64,000 bases of DNA from Thermoanaerobaculia bacterium (lineage in GTDB: Bacteria > Acidobacteriota > Thermoanaerobaculia > Multivoradales > J023), in assembly GCA_030431255.1 (NCBI GenBank), contig JAUIJL010000004.1, positions 310,001-374,000 on the forward strand, written 5' to 3'. A model generated the notes under the pieces. That model did not search any database and was not told where the DNA came from. It worked only from the letters and a program-made list of their open reading frames with translations. A program made the translations under genes and the position numbers. Positions 17,707 through 26,496 of the stretch are shown here, piece after piece; the first letter of the stretch is position 1; each line of letters opens with the position of its first letter.

Positions 17707-18546
17707 ATGGACATGGGATACCGGTCGGTCGGACTTCTCGAAGAAACTTGGCAATGTGCCCGGAAAGCCGGGGCGGCCATTCTTGAGGTCTATCGTCGAC
17801 CGGACCTCGGAGCCCGGGAGAAAGAGGATTCGTCGCCGATTACCGATGCCGACCTCGCCAGCCAGGAGATCATCGACCATGGTCTTCAAGATCTGACTCC
17901 GGATCTTCCCCGACTGTCGGAAGAGACCGCTCACGCGGATTTTCAGACCCGTCGGACATGGCGGCGTTATTGGCTCATCGATCCGCTCGACGGCACCCGT
18001 GAATTCGTCAATCGCCGGGATGAGTTCACGGTCAACATCGCGCTGATCGAAGACGAACGGCCGGTGCTCGGGGTGGTCTACGCCCCGGTCCTCGACCTGG
18101 GTTTCGTCGGCGCCGTGGGCCACGGCTCATGGCGCCTCGACGGTGATCGTCAACAACCCATTCGGGTCTCCGAGGAGGTTCAACCGACCCCCAAGGTCCT
18201 AGTGAGCTTCAGCCATCCCGGCAAAGAGCTGAGCCGCTACCTCGAGCAACTCCCCCCTCATGAGCTGGTCCGCATGGGCAGCTCGCTCAAATTCTGCCGA
18301 CTGGCCGAAGGTCTCGCGGATGTCTATCCGCGGCTCGGCCCGACCATGGAATGGGACACCGGAGCCGCGGACGCCGTCTTGCGAGCCGCCGGTGGGCACG
18401 TGATCGATTTCGACGGGCAGCCTCTGCGTTACAACAAAGAGCAGCTTCAAAATCCGAATTTCGTGGCCTTAGGTCCGAGCTCATTCCCTTGGCAGGAAGC
18501 CTGGCGAGCCGTCAACAGAGAACCTGCCGAAGTCTTGGAGGCATAA
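17707..18546 (+). CDS. cysQ: 3'(2'),5'-bisphosphate nucleotidase, CysQ-like
   Basis: Inositol-monophosphatase-fold enzyme of 279 residues. It most likely hydrolyses 3'-phosphoadenosine 5'-phosphate from sulfate assimilation. The metal-binding motifs are in order: EDSSPITDAD, LSEET, WLIDPLDGTREF followed by FTVNIALIED (a CysQ-type signature), and MEWDTGAADAVLRAAGG near the C-terminus. An inositol-phosphatase role cannot be excluded. It stands between the efflux operon and a TPR regulator; no sulfate genes are adjacent. Confidence 0.85.
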   Translation: MDMGYRSVGLLEETWQCARKAGAAILEVYRRPDLGAREKEDSSPITDADLASQEIIDHGLQDLTPDLPRLSEETAHADFQTRRTWRRYWLIDPLDGTREFVNRRDEFTVNIALIEDERPVLGVVYAPVLDLGFVGAVGHGSWRLDGDRQQPIRVSEEVQPTPKVLVSFSHPGKELSRYLEQLPPHELVRMGSSLKFCRLAEGLADVYPRLGPTMEWDTGAADAVLRAAGGHVIDFDGQPLRYNKEQLQNPNFVALGPSSFPWQEAWRAVNREPAEVLEA

Positions 18547-18649
18547 TGCCCTCAAATCGGGGAATTCCGAGACTTTCTGCACGGGAAATATGCCTACCTC
18601 GACTTTACTATTGTCAAAAGGTAGAGCCACTATGCTAAAGTAGGAAGCC

Positions 18650-20110
18650 ATGAATTCGGGAGAAGCCAACGAACGCCTGCGCACGGCTCTAAAAGCCGAG
18701 CTTCAAAGGAATTTCGGACGCATTGCCGAAATTGAGAGAGAGCTGTCCAGAAGCGACGGTTACCTCAGCAAGTACTGCCGTGGTGAGCTCGCGATCCCTG
18801 TGGACGTGCTGCTCAAATCCCTCGAGCTGCTCAATGCACACCCCGGACGCTTTTTCAGCCGGGCCCTCGGCGCCCCCTTGGATACCGGGGATTTGCTCAG
18901 AGGCATCGCCGCCCAAACCGCCGACAAACCCCTTGCTCGCATCCAGAAGGCCATCGATCAGCTGGCGCTCGACGCCAGTGGCATCGAGGACGCCAGTGGC
19001 GTCTTTGCCAACCCCTTCTGCACGGAAACGGCGCAGAAAGACCAAGAGCTGGTGGAAGCCATGCTGGAATGCTCGGGGATCGAGCAGCGGCGTCGGCTCA
19101 AGACCGCCAAGCGGTATCGACGCCCCGGTTTCGTGGAGCGGTATCTGAAGAGCTTGATTCCCCTTTGCTACAACGACCCGAGAACGGTCACTAAGCAGGC
19201 CGAAACCGTGGTCACCGAGCTGGTGCCCCAAATTCCCGACCTGGATCCGGAAGAGCGGCTCGGTTTGGCTCTAAAAGGCCTATCGCTATTCGGCTTCAGC
19301 ATGCGGATGATCGATCAGCTGGAGCAAAGCGCCGCCGCGACCCACTTCGGCTTGCGCATCAGCTCGCGCTTCAAGATGCTGCCCATCCAGGCGGAGCTGC
19401 TGCGACTCGGCGCTTATCTGCTTTCAGATTACGGCTCCTACCAAGAAGCCCTTCAGCTCCTGGGACAAGCCATCGTCATTTTCGACGAGCTCGACCGAGA
19501 GGTCGACGTGGCCAAAGTACAAGTGCAGCGGGGCATCGTCTTCAACGAGGTCGGTGACCATATTTCCGCCGGCCGCGCCCTGCGCAAGAGTCTCCAAAGA
19601 TTACCGGAGTCCGACCCTACCGTCGCCCGCTACCGCAGCTCGGCTTTCGGTGAGCTGGCCCGCGCTTGCCGTGAGGCCGGCGATCTACACGCGAGCCAAC
19701 AGTGGCTGAACAAGAAGCTGGACTCTTTGGACGCCAGCAGCGGCGCTTTCGTCCGGGCCAAGGTCAAGTGGGAGCAAGGTCGGCTGTACTATCTCCGCAA
19801 TCAGCTGAACGCCGCCGAAACCTGCTGGATCGAAGCCCGAGACTTGCTCTTTTCTTGCGAGGCTCCCGACGCCGTTTTCGTGTGTTTGGACTTGGCTCGC
19901 CTCTGGCTGGAGCAACAACGCTTCCGCGAAGCGGTGGAGCTGTCCGAGGGCATGGCCCGCCTATTGACGTGCTTCCGCAAGAACAAAATCAAAGAAGCCG
20001 CGCTCCTGGGTTATATCCGAGCCGCGAGTGAGGGCCGACTGTCCTTGATGATGGTGGAGGCCCTGGAAAAGGCCATGGGAGAGCATTCGAGCTCCCGCAT
20101 GAGCGCTTGA
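18650..20110 (+). CDS. HTH/TPR-type putative regulator
   Basis: A 486-residue soluble protein. The first 70 residues look like an XRE-type helix-turn-helix (FGRIAEIERELSRSDGYLSKYCRGE, then VDVLLKSLELL). The rest is helical, with recognisable tetratricopeptide-like pairs from about residue 230 (AELLRLGAYLLSDYGSYQEALQLLGQAI, ASQQWLNKKLDSL, ARLWLEQQRFREAVEL). This is the general plan of TPR regulators that sense a ligand or peptide. It faces the small secreted protein gene at 20300-20659, which could be its partner, but nothing proves this. Confidence 0.75.
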   Translation: MNSGEANERLRTALKAELQRNFGRIAEIERELSRSDGYLSKYCRGELAIPVDVLLKSLELLNAHPGRFFSRALGAPLDTGDLLRGIAAQTADKPLARIQKAIDQLALDASGIEDASGVFANPFCTETAQKDQELVEAMLECSGIEQRRRLKTAKRYRRPGFVERYLKSLIPLCYNDPRTVTKQAETVVTELVPQIPDLDPEERLGLALKGLSLFGFSMRMIDQLEQSAAATHFGLRISSRFKMLPIQAELLRLGAYLLSDYGSYQEALQLLGQAIVIFDELDREVDVAKVQVQRGIVFNEVGDHISAGRALRKSLQRLPESDPTVARYRSSAFGELARACREAGDLHASQQWLNKKLDSLDASSGAFVRAKVKWEQGRLYYLRNQLNAAETCWIEARDLLFSCEAPDAVFVCLDLARLWLEQQRFREAVELSEGMARLLTCFRKNKIKEAALLGYIRAASEGRLSLMMVEALEKAMGEHSSSRMSA

Positions 20111-20182
20111 AGCCCATCCCCAAAGGGACGACCTCTCCACACGGGGGTCGAAGGTCTCGACATAGACCGGTTTCCCGCCATG

Positions 20183-20243
20183 AAAAAGGCAACCCTCCCG
20201 TCGAGCGGCGCTTGTCGCCGTTCAACGGAAAAGGGTTGCCTTA
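20183..20243 (-). terminator. intrinsic terminator for the small secreted protein gene
   Basis: Perfect 11-bp outer arms (20186-20196 and 20232-20242) close over nested inner pairs. On the reverse strand the structure is followed by TTTTT (AAAAA at 20183-20187 on the plus strand). It lies about 60 bp past the stop of the gene ending at 20300. Confidence 0.75.
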
Positions 20244-20299
20244 TCGGCGACCTACCTGAGCATCTCAGGCGGCCGTATGTTGGCGACGTCTAGCCCGGA

Positions 20300-20659
20300 T
20301 CAACCCCAGGGATCGCTGCCGCCGCCGATGTTGCCATCGTCGTCGTTTTCACCGCCCGGAGGAGGCGGTGGATCCCCACCTGCGGATTGAGTAGAGGCTC
20401 CCCCTCCATCACCTTCCTCTGGGGGCGGGATGATGGTCTCATCGGCTTCGAATCCGTCGCTCGTGTAGTTATCGCTGAAGGCGCTGTGCCAGAAGTCACT
20501 GAGCCCCTGCCACACCTCTGCCAGGATGTCCGAAACGAAGTAGGATGCGGAATCCCACGGAGAGGCCTCTGAGCGGGAGCTCTCGGCGCCGGCAGCGGGA
20601 GCTACCAAGACAGCCAGCAAACAAACGCATAAGAGTCCTCTTTGCATACCTTTAAACAT
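20300..20659 (-). CDS. small secreted acidic Gly/Pro-rich protein
   Basis: A 119-residue precursor of unknown function. A clear Sec signal peptide (residues 1-25, ending AAGA) is followed by an aromatic segment (ASYFVSDILAEVWQGLSDFWHSAF). The tail of about 60 residues is disordered, with acidic, proline and glycine runs ending GGGSDPWG. The start is fixed by AGAAAGGAG on the reverse strand. A dedicated terminator follows, so it is a monocistronic, probably well expressed exported product. Could be a surface-attached or signalling polypeptide; I see no known domain. Confidence 0.75.
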   Translation of the reverse strand: MFKGMQRGLLCVCLLAVLVAPAAGAESSRSEASPWDSASYFVSDILAEVWQGLSDFWHSAFSDNYTSDGFEADETIIPPPEEGDGGGASTQSAGGDPPPPPGGENDDDGNIGGGSDPWG

Positions 20660-21188
20660 GACGACTGCTCCTTTCTAAAGGCGGGCCTGGGACGCCACGA
20701 CCCTGAGCCCACCGTTCCCCTATCGATTCGTCCACATGGACGAAAACACCTGCTGAATCGATCTCGCTACCGGATGAAAATGAAAAGAGATGGCGAAATT
20801 CGACCGGATACCTCGGGAAACCTCGCCGATCTCGGACCCAAGAGGATCAGCGACGAGCCCGATTAATATTCGCAGCTTAACATTCTGTATAGTGTGGCAC
20901 TAGTGCCTTCGGAAGAAAATCTCTACCCAGATTCCGAATTCGCTGATTTTCGGTGAGTTTTCGACCTATTTGCCTAGTAATAAAGATTTCTATGGAAAAC
21001 CTTAAATAAACGAAGCCTTCCAAACGGTCGGAATATCGCGCCGGTTTAATTCTTTTCAACCGTTTCAGCCCCGGCGCGGCTCCTCCCAGGCTATCCACCA
21101 TGGCCCGAGCTTCGGGCGGCGACCCGCCTGAGCCACCCACGGCGGGCGAGCTCTCCACGGTCGGAATTGGACGAGAAAGCCGTCGAGA
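20660..21188. other. intergenic region without supported gene
   Basis: This 529-bp stretch separates the divergent-from-centre genes at 20659 (reverse, SD at about 20664-20672) and the pgi stop at 21189. It is AT-richer than its surroundings between about 20860 and 21060. It contains the perfect palindrome GGCACTAGTGCC (20896-20907) with TATAGT just before it. A 93-codon reverse reading frame (20877-21158) has no similarity or ribosome binding site that I can support. Confidence 0.5.
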
Positions 21189-22772
21189 TCAGAGAGAATA
21201 GGTGCTCGCTAGGGGTCCATGACCTTCGGAGCGCCGGATCCGGCCGTTGGCGGAAAGGCCCTCCAGCAGATGGAAGATGGTTTCCGGATCCTTGGAAGCG
21301 GCCTCCTCCGCCAGCTCCATCACGGAGAGCGGACCTTCCGCTTCCGCCAAAGCCTGCAACAGCCGCCCTTGAGCCGCCAACACGCCCGCGGCGGCCTTCT
21401 TGCCCGCCTCCACTCCGGGTTGGTGATAGGCATTGACGCCCACCAGGGTGGCATAGAAACCCACCGCCCGCTCATAGAGCGCGATCAAGGCGCCCAGGCG
21501 GCTCGCATCCAGTCGATCCACCGTCAGGGTGATGGATTCTCTTCCGGCTTCCGTGAGCGCCTGGCGGGTGCCGAGCAGAAAGCCGCGCAGAAAATCGCTG
21601 GAGGTCGCATCCCCTTCCACGGCCAGCTCGGAGGCGGGTACGGCCGGATCCTGCAGAACGTCCACGAAGGTGACGAAGAAATTGTCGACCCCCTCCCGAA
21701 GCTGCTGCACGTAGGCGTGTTGATCCGTGGAGCCTTTGTTGCCGTAGACCGCGATGCCCTGAGAAACCGGCTCTCCCTGAAGATTCCGATTCTTGCCCAA
21801 AGATTCCATGATCAGCTGCTGAAGATAGCGAGAAAAGAGCAGGAGCCGATCTCGGTAGGGCAACAGCACCATGTCTTTCTCACCCCGCCCGCGGGTGCCG
21901 TGGAACCACATCAGAGCCAGCAATGCCGCCGGGTTCTTCTTCGTTTCCCGGCTGCGGGTGAGCTCGTCGCATCGCCGAGCCCCCTCCAACAAGCCACGGA
22001 TGTCGAGCCCTTGCAGGGCCGCCGGCAAGAGGCCGACGGCTGACGTTTCACTGGTTCGCCCGCCCACCCAATCCCACATGGGGAATCGGGCCAACCACCC
22101 TTCTTCGAGCGCGATCCGATCCAGGTTCGACCCTTCGCCGGTAATCGCCACCGCACAGCCCGCGAATTCCAATCCGTGGCTCCGCCACTCCTCCTTCGCT
22201 ACCAGCATGCCGTTGCGGGTTTCCGGCGTGCTGCCGGACTTCGAAATCACCACCACCAGGGTCGTCGCCAAGCGGTCCCCCAAGCCGGCCAGCACCTTGT
22301 CCATGCCGTCCGGGTCCGAATTGTCGAAGAAACATACCCCCATCGCGTCGGTGCGGGGGTGGCCCAACGCATCGGCAACCCATTGGGGACCCAACGCCGA
22401 GCCACCGATTCCGATCACCAAGACATCCGAGAAGTTTTTGCCCCCCGGCGCTTTTTTGATGCCGTTGTGCACGCTGGCGGCAAACGCTTCCACCGCGGCC
22501 AGGGTCTCTTCGATAGCGCGGGTCATTTCGACATCTGGCGCCAGCTCGGGAGCCCGCAACCAATAATGACCCACTTGGCGCCCTTCGTCGGGATTGGCGA
22601 TAGCCCCTTTCTCCAAGGCTTCCATGGCTGAATAAGCTTCTGCCATGGGCTCGGACATGCGGGCAAAGAAATCATCGGCAAAGCGCATCCGGCTGATATC
22701 CAGACGCACACCAATTTCCGGGCAATCACACAGCCAGTCTCGATAACGCTGCCAAAGGATTTCAATGTCCAT
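21189..22772 (-). CDS. pgi: glucose-6-phosphate isomerase
   Basis: Interconverts glucose-6-phosphate and fructose-6-phosphate. The protein has 527 residues and the two SIS domains of the family. Visible signatures are [49 protein letters not shown] with the catalytic-region histidine, and QPGVEAGKK near the end. The C-terminal 70 residues ([17 protein letters not shown]... [23 protein letters not shown]) form a winged-helix-like extra module seen in some deep-branching GPIs. The ATG has GAGGAAAT before it. Monocistronic. Confidence 0.94.
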   Translation of the reverse strand: MDIEILWQRYRDWLCDCPEIGVRLDISRMRFADDFFARMSEPMAEAYSAMEALEKGAIANPDEGRQVGHYWLRAPELAPDVEMTRAIEETLAAVEAFAASVHNGIKKAPGGKNFSDVLVIGIGGSALGPQWVADALGHPRTDAMGVCFFDNSDPDGMDKVLAGLGDRLATTLVVVISKSGSTPETRNGMLVAKEEWRSHGLEFAGCAVAITGEGSNLDRIALEEGWLARFPMWDWVGGRTSETSAVGLLPAALQGLDIRGLLEGARRCDELTRSRETKKNPAALLALMWFHGTRGRGEKDMVLLPYRDRLLLFSRYLQQLIMESLGKNRNLQGEPVSQGIAVYGNKGSTDQHAYVQQLREGVDNFFVTFVDVLQDPAVPASELAVEGDATSSDFLRGFLLGTRQALTEAGRESITLTVDRLDASRLGALIALYERAVGFYATLVGVNAYHQPGVEAGKKAAAGVLAAQGRLLQALAEAEGPLSVMELAEEAASKDPETIFHLLEGLSANGRIRRSEGHGPLASTYSL

Positions 22773-22846
22773 GGGGATTTCCTCGATTCGACCAAGAGAT
22801 GTTCGGCAAAGAGATGAAGGCGGTGCGATAAAGGCGATACGGTGTC

Positions 22847-23674
22847 TCAGCCTCCCGCGCGACCGACGACCACGTATTGCCGGGGAAGCTCAGAGTCGAC
22901 CACCTCGGCCTCGAGACCTCCACCCTTCATCTCGGCAAGGACCCGCTCCGGCGCCAGACGATGCGCCTTGGGAGGACCGTCTTCGGACTCCAGGGTGTAG
23001 TCGACCACATAAACAGCCCCGCCCGGACGGAGAGCTTTCAGGAGCTCGGCCGAGTAGTCGGCTCTGGAATCGATGTGATGCCAAGTGTTGACGATCAGAA
23101 TTCGGTCGACCGAGGCCGGCTCGAGCCCCGGCGAATCGTAGGGGATGCGACGGGTCTCCACATTCGACCAACCGGCCTCTTCGGCTCGCTCGGACATATG
23201 GGAAATCAACGTCTGCTCCACGTCCAAGGCCAGCACTTTGCCCTGCTCGCCCACGGCCTTCGACAAATAGCCGAGGAAAAAGCCGGTGCCCGCTCCGAGA
23301 TCGGCGACGGTCATGCCGGGCTCCACACCCATCAAGACCATCAACGACTCCGGCTTTTGCCAATCGGGCCGGTCCGGCGAGTCGAAGCGTTTCGCCCAGC
23401 GCTCGGCGTCGCTGAAATCGTGGTGGAACCCTTTGCTATTCAGAGCCCCTTGGTGGTCATGGCCGGCGTGGCCGTGAGCTCCATGGTCGCGGGAGGCGTG
23501 GTCGTGAGAACCGTGATCGTGCGCTGCGTGGTCGTGAGAAGCGTGGCCATGTCCCTGACCGCCGGCCTTCTCCTGACCCGAGACGCATATCGCGCCGCAG
23601 AGCACAATGCCGACCCACCACCACACACAGGCGGACCGCAGGGACGATAGACTTCGAGCTTCAAATCGGTTCAT
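22847..23674 (-). CDS. exported class I SAM methyltransferase with His-rich segment
   Basis: A 275-residue methyltransferase-fold protein. The N-terminus has a signal peptide or membrane anchor ([18 protein letters not shown]). A remarkable segment of about 40 residues follows, made of HGH/HDH repeats with Ala, Gly and Ser. The Rossmann core then has [27 protein letters not shown] and IVNTWHHID, with [10 protein letters not shown] later. Periplasmic SAM-dependent enzymes are unusual because SAM is cytoplasmic. The His-rich arm suggests Zn, Ni or Cu binding. Close relatives are annotated as class I SAM-dependent methyltransferases. Confidence 0.82.
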   Translation of the reverse strand: MNRFEARSLSSLRSACVWWWVGIVLCGAICVSGQEKAGGQGHGHASHDHAAHDHGSHDHASRDHGAHGHAGHDHQGALNSKGFHHDFSDAERWAKRFDSPDRPDWQKPESLMVLMGVEPGMTVADLGAGTGFFLGYLSKAVGEQGKVLALDVEQTLISHMSERAEEAGWSNVETRRIPYDSPGLEPASVDRILIVNTWHHIDSRADYSAELLKALRPGGAVYVVDYTLESEDGPPKAHRLAPERVLAEMKGGGLEAEVVDSELPRQYVVVGRAGG

Positions 23675-23746
23675 GATTGTTCTCTCCTTGTTCTCATTCT
23701 AAGGGCAAGACGAGCATCGCGGCGCGTATTCAGAGGAGGTCGGACG

Positions 23747-24139
23747 ATGAAAGCTTGGAAGATCTTCTTCTTGATCGCAGGACTCTTCAACTTGGTCGGC
23801 GGGGCCGCGGGCTTTCTCACGTTCGAATCCCACTTGGCCGAGGCCGGGCTGCCGGCTCCCCACTACACCCACTCCTTCCAGCTGCTCTTTCTCTTGGTGA
23901 TGATTCTAGGTGTGGGTTATTTGATGGTCTGGAAGGACCCCATCCGCAATCGAAATATCGTCTGGCTCGGCTGGCTGACCAAAGTTTGCGGTTTCGTCAT
24001 CTCCCTGCACGCCCTTCGGCTGGGTGAGCTTCCCGCGGAGAACGCTTGGCAGCCCTGGATTGCGGACTTTCCTTTCATCCTGATCTTCGGCCTCTTCCTC
24101 TTTCAAACGCGACGCCACCCAACCCGGCCCGAACCGTAA
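23747..24139 (+). CDS. small four-helix membrane protein
   Basis: A 130-residue integral membrane protein of unknown function. Four hydrophobic helices are visible: IFFLIAGLFNLVGGAAGFL, FQLLFLLVMILGVGYLMVW, WLGWLTKVCGFVISL and FPFILIFGLFLF. AGGAGG lies at the right distance before the ATG. It is divergent from the methyltransferase gene and convergent with the aminotransferase gene. No catalytic motif is seen. Confidence 0.75.
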   Translation: MKAWKIFFLIAGLFNLVGGAAGFLTFESHLAEAGLPAPHYTHSFQLLFLLVMILGVGYLMVWKDPIRNRNIVWLGWLTKVCGFVISLHALRLGELPAENAWQPWIADFPFILIFGLFLFQTRRHPTRPEP

Positions 24140-24152
24140 TCGGCCGGCTCCG

Positions 24153-25373
24153 TCAGCGGGAGCGGCCGTATCGGCCGAGCGCCTCACCGATGCGTTGAAT
24201 GCCCGTCTCGAGATCCTCCACGGAACAAGCAAAGGCTAAGCGAAGATGAGGGTCGGCTCCGAACGCCACACCGGGGACCACTGCCACTCCTGCTTCCTCG
24301 AGCAAATACTCCGCCAATTCCAAAGATCCACCGCCCCTGCCCTCACCTGGATCTTCGAGATAGGAGCTGACCCGGGGAAACGCGTAGAAAGCCCCTGCCG
24401 GCGGCCGGCAATCGACGCCGGGGATGGCTTTCAAGGCATCGACCACCGCCCGGCGTCGCTCGGCGAAGGCTGCGAGCATGGCTTGGACGTCCGGCTCGCC
24501 CTGCCGCAGCGCCGCCAGTGCCCCGACCATGGCGAACGACGTGGGGTTCGAGGTGGCGTGGCTTTGGATTTCGAGCACCTTGCGGATGATCCGCCGATCC
24601 CCCGCGGCCCAGCCCAACCGCCAACCGGTCATGGAATAGGTCTTGGAGAACGAGCCGACCACTACCACCGAGACCGGAAAATCCCGGGCCAGAGCCGCCG
24701 CACCGGCGTGCTCGACCCCGTCGTAAACGAACCGTTCGTAGGTCTCGTCGCACAACAAGATCGCTCCCCGTTCGGCGCACGCTTCCGCCAATCGTCGCAG
24801 ATCGGCGGCACCGATGACCCCGCCGGTGGGATTGCAGGGCGAATTCACCAGCACCAGACGGGTGCGATCGGAAAAAGCGCCGATCAAGGGCTCGGCGTGG
24901 ATGGTAAAGCCGTCCGCCGCCGACATGGGCACGGTGATTGGGTTTCCGCCGGCGAATCGGACTTGCTCTTCGAAGCTGACCCAACACGGTGACGGAATCA
25001 CCACCTCATCTCCGTCGTCCACCAAGGCCTGAATCAGCTCGAAGAGAGCCGCCTTGGCGCCCACCGTCACGATGACGTTGTCGGTTTCCCAGGGGGCGCC
25101 GAAGCCCTCGGCATATCGGTCGGCCAAGGCCCGGCGGAGATCCGGCAGACCGGCGGCGGCCGTATAGCGGGTGAATCCCGCGGCCAGGGCTTCTCGGGCC
25201 GCCTCCACGGCTACCGACGGCGACGGGAAGTCCGGCTGGCCGGCGGAGAGGTCGATGATGTCTCGCCCGGCGGCCTTGAGCTCCCCAGCTCGGCGGCTGA
25301 CCCGCATGGTCGCGGATTCCGCCAAAAGACGGGCTCGGCGGGAAAAAGCTAGGGACTCAGTGGAAATCTCCAT
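24153..25373 (-). CDS. class I/II PLP aminotransferase (aspartate aminotransferase type)
   Basis: Pyridoxal-phosphate enzyme of 406 residues, fold type I, AspB-like subgroup I-gamma. Seen are LSAGQPDFPSP (substrate loop), NSPCNPTGGV, ILCDETYERFVYDG, and the Schiff-base lysine in GSFSKTYSMTGWRLGW. The conserved C-terminal arginine region is RLAFACS. Likely transfers the amino group between aspartate (or aromatic amino acids) and 2-oxoglutarate; exact substrate not determinable. Single gene, convergent with the four-helix protein. Confidence 0.93.
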   Translation of the reverse strand: MEISTESLAFSRRARLLAESATMRVSRRAGELKAAGRDIIDLSAGQPDFPSPSVAVEAAREALAAGFTRYTAAAGLPDLRRALADRYAEGFGAPWETDNVIVTVGAKAALFELIQALVDDGDEVVIPSPCWVSFEEQVRFAGGNPITVPMSAADGFTIHAEPLIGAFSDRTRLVLVNSPCNPTGGVIGAADLRRLAEACAERGAILLCDETYERFVYDGVEHAGAAALARDFPVSVVVVGSFSKTYSMTGWRLGWAAGDRRIIRKVLEIQSHATSNPTSFAMVGALAALRQGEPDVQAMLAAFAERRRAVVDALKAIPGVDCRPPAGAFYAFPRVSSYLEDPGEGRGGGSLELAEYLLEEAGVAVVPGVAFGADPHLRLAFACSVEDLETGIQRIGEALGRYGRSR

Positions 25374-25494
25374 GGGGCGCGCATGGTATCATCGCAAGGT
25401 CTGTGCCGTCCGCCGACGACCGCGATTCACAGCCCCCCACTTTGTAACTTCGTCGCGAAACTTCGTCGCGAAACTTCCTCGCTTAGGTGACTCC

Positions 25495-26448
25495 ATGAAG
25501 ACGCACCGTCTTTTTCCCATCGCCGCTCAGACCGTTCTGATTCGGAAATCCATGCTTCTCTACAGCGTGGCGCTCTCACTGCTTCTCTTTTCGGCCGCGG
25601 GACCCGCGGCAGCCGGCCCGGCCACGAAATCCAACGGCCCTCCGGAAATGGAAGGCTGGCTGACCAGCGTCGGGGAGGCGATCGATTTGGCCAAGAAGAA
25701 CGACGCGTACATCATCGTCGACCTGTACGCCGAATGGTGCGGCTGGTGCAAAGTTCTGGAAGAAAAGGTCTTCTCCACCCCGAGATTCAAGAAATTCGCC
25801 AAGTCCAGGAATTTCGTGCTGCTCCGGGTCGACACAGAAGACGGTGGGGACGGCTCCGGGCTGCAAAGCCGCTTCCAAGCCTTCAGCCTTCCCACGACTC
25901 TGATCTTGGACGCTTCCTTCGTCAGGGTGGGCTCGATCAGCGGCTACGCACCCATCGACTCCTTTCTCAGATTCATCGACGAGCAGCTCAAGGCCTGGGA
26001 TGTGGTGGGCGCCAACTTCGAGATGGTCAGCAAAAGCGACGACGCGGAGCTCAAGCGGGAGCTGGCCCAAGAGCTCCACGAACGAGGCGACGGAGCCCGC
26101 GCCGCGATTCTCTACGAGTCGGTGATCGAGCAGGTCCAACCGGGTACCGAGGCCTATGCCTGGCTCCACTACATGACCGCCGACGCCTACCGAATGGCCC
26201 GCGAATTCGACCGCGCCCACCAATGGCTCGAACGCACCAACCGTTTGAGCGGGAAGCTCGAAAACCGGTCCGAGGAGCTCCAAGAACGCGTGGATTTGCT
26301 GACCTTTTACATCGCGCAAGACCTCGGAGACTGCAAACAGGCATTAAGCTCCATCCAGACGTTTTTGAGCGCGCACCCCAAAAGCGTCATGCGCCGCAGC
26401 CTGGAGCGTACCCTGAGCGCTCTGAAGCAAGAAGAAGCCTGCACTTGA
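25495..26448 (+). CDS. exported thioredoxin-fold protein with TPR-like tail
   Basis: A 317-residue periplasmic protein. A signal sequence (hydrophobic LLYSVALSLLLFSAAGPAAA) is followed by a thioredoxin domain (about 50-165) with the redox motif AEWCGWCK and a cis-Pro loop SLPTTLIL. A helical region with TPR-like character comes next (RAAILYESVIEQ, AYRMAREFDRAHQWLERTNRL). ATG 25495 is chosen for the AGGTGA at about 25486-25491; a shorter version from 25552 is possible. It precedes a DsbD-type reductase by 48 bp, so it is probably a thiol reductase fed by that transporter. Confidence 0.87.
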   Translation: MKTHRLFPIAAQTVLIRKSMLLYSVALSLLLFSAAGPAAAGPATKSNGPPEMEGWLTSVGEAIDLAKKNDAYIIVDLYAEWCGWCKVLEEKVFSTPRFKKFAKSRNFVLLRVDTEDGGDGSGLQSRFQAFSLPTTLILDASFVRVGSISGYAPIDSFLRFIDEQLKAWDVVGANFEMVSKSDDAELKRELAQELHERGDGARAAILYESVIEQVQPGTEAYAWLHYMTADAYRMAREFDRAHQWLERTNRLSGKLENRSEELQERVDLLTFYIAQDLGDCKQALSSIQTFLSAHPKSVMRRSLERTLSALKQEEACT

Positions 26449-26496
26449 ACCGAAGCCCCGCGCGGGGCTCGCTGAGATCCGACACCCGAGGGTGAG

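Noticed and set aside
20896-20907. Sigma-54 promoter at the GGCACTAGTGCC palindrome
   Set aside because: TGGCAC is present but TTGC is not at the required spacing.
20877-21158. 93-codon reverse reading frame between the small secreted gene and pgi
   Set aside because: No ribosome binding site, mixed composition, no recognisable motif; it crosses an AT-rich segment likely to be promoter DNA.
25171-25494. Extended N-terminus of the thioredoxin-like protein
   Set aside because: It would overlap the start of the divergent aminotransferase gene, and the ATG at 25495 has AGGTGA upstream.
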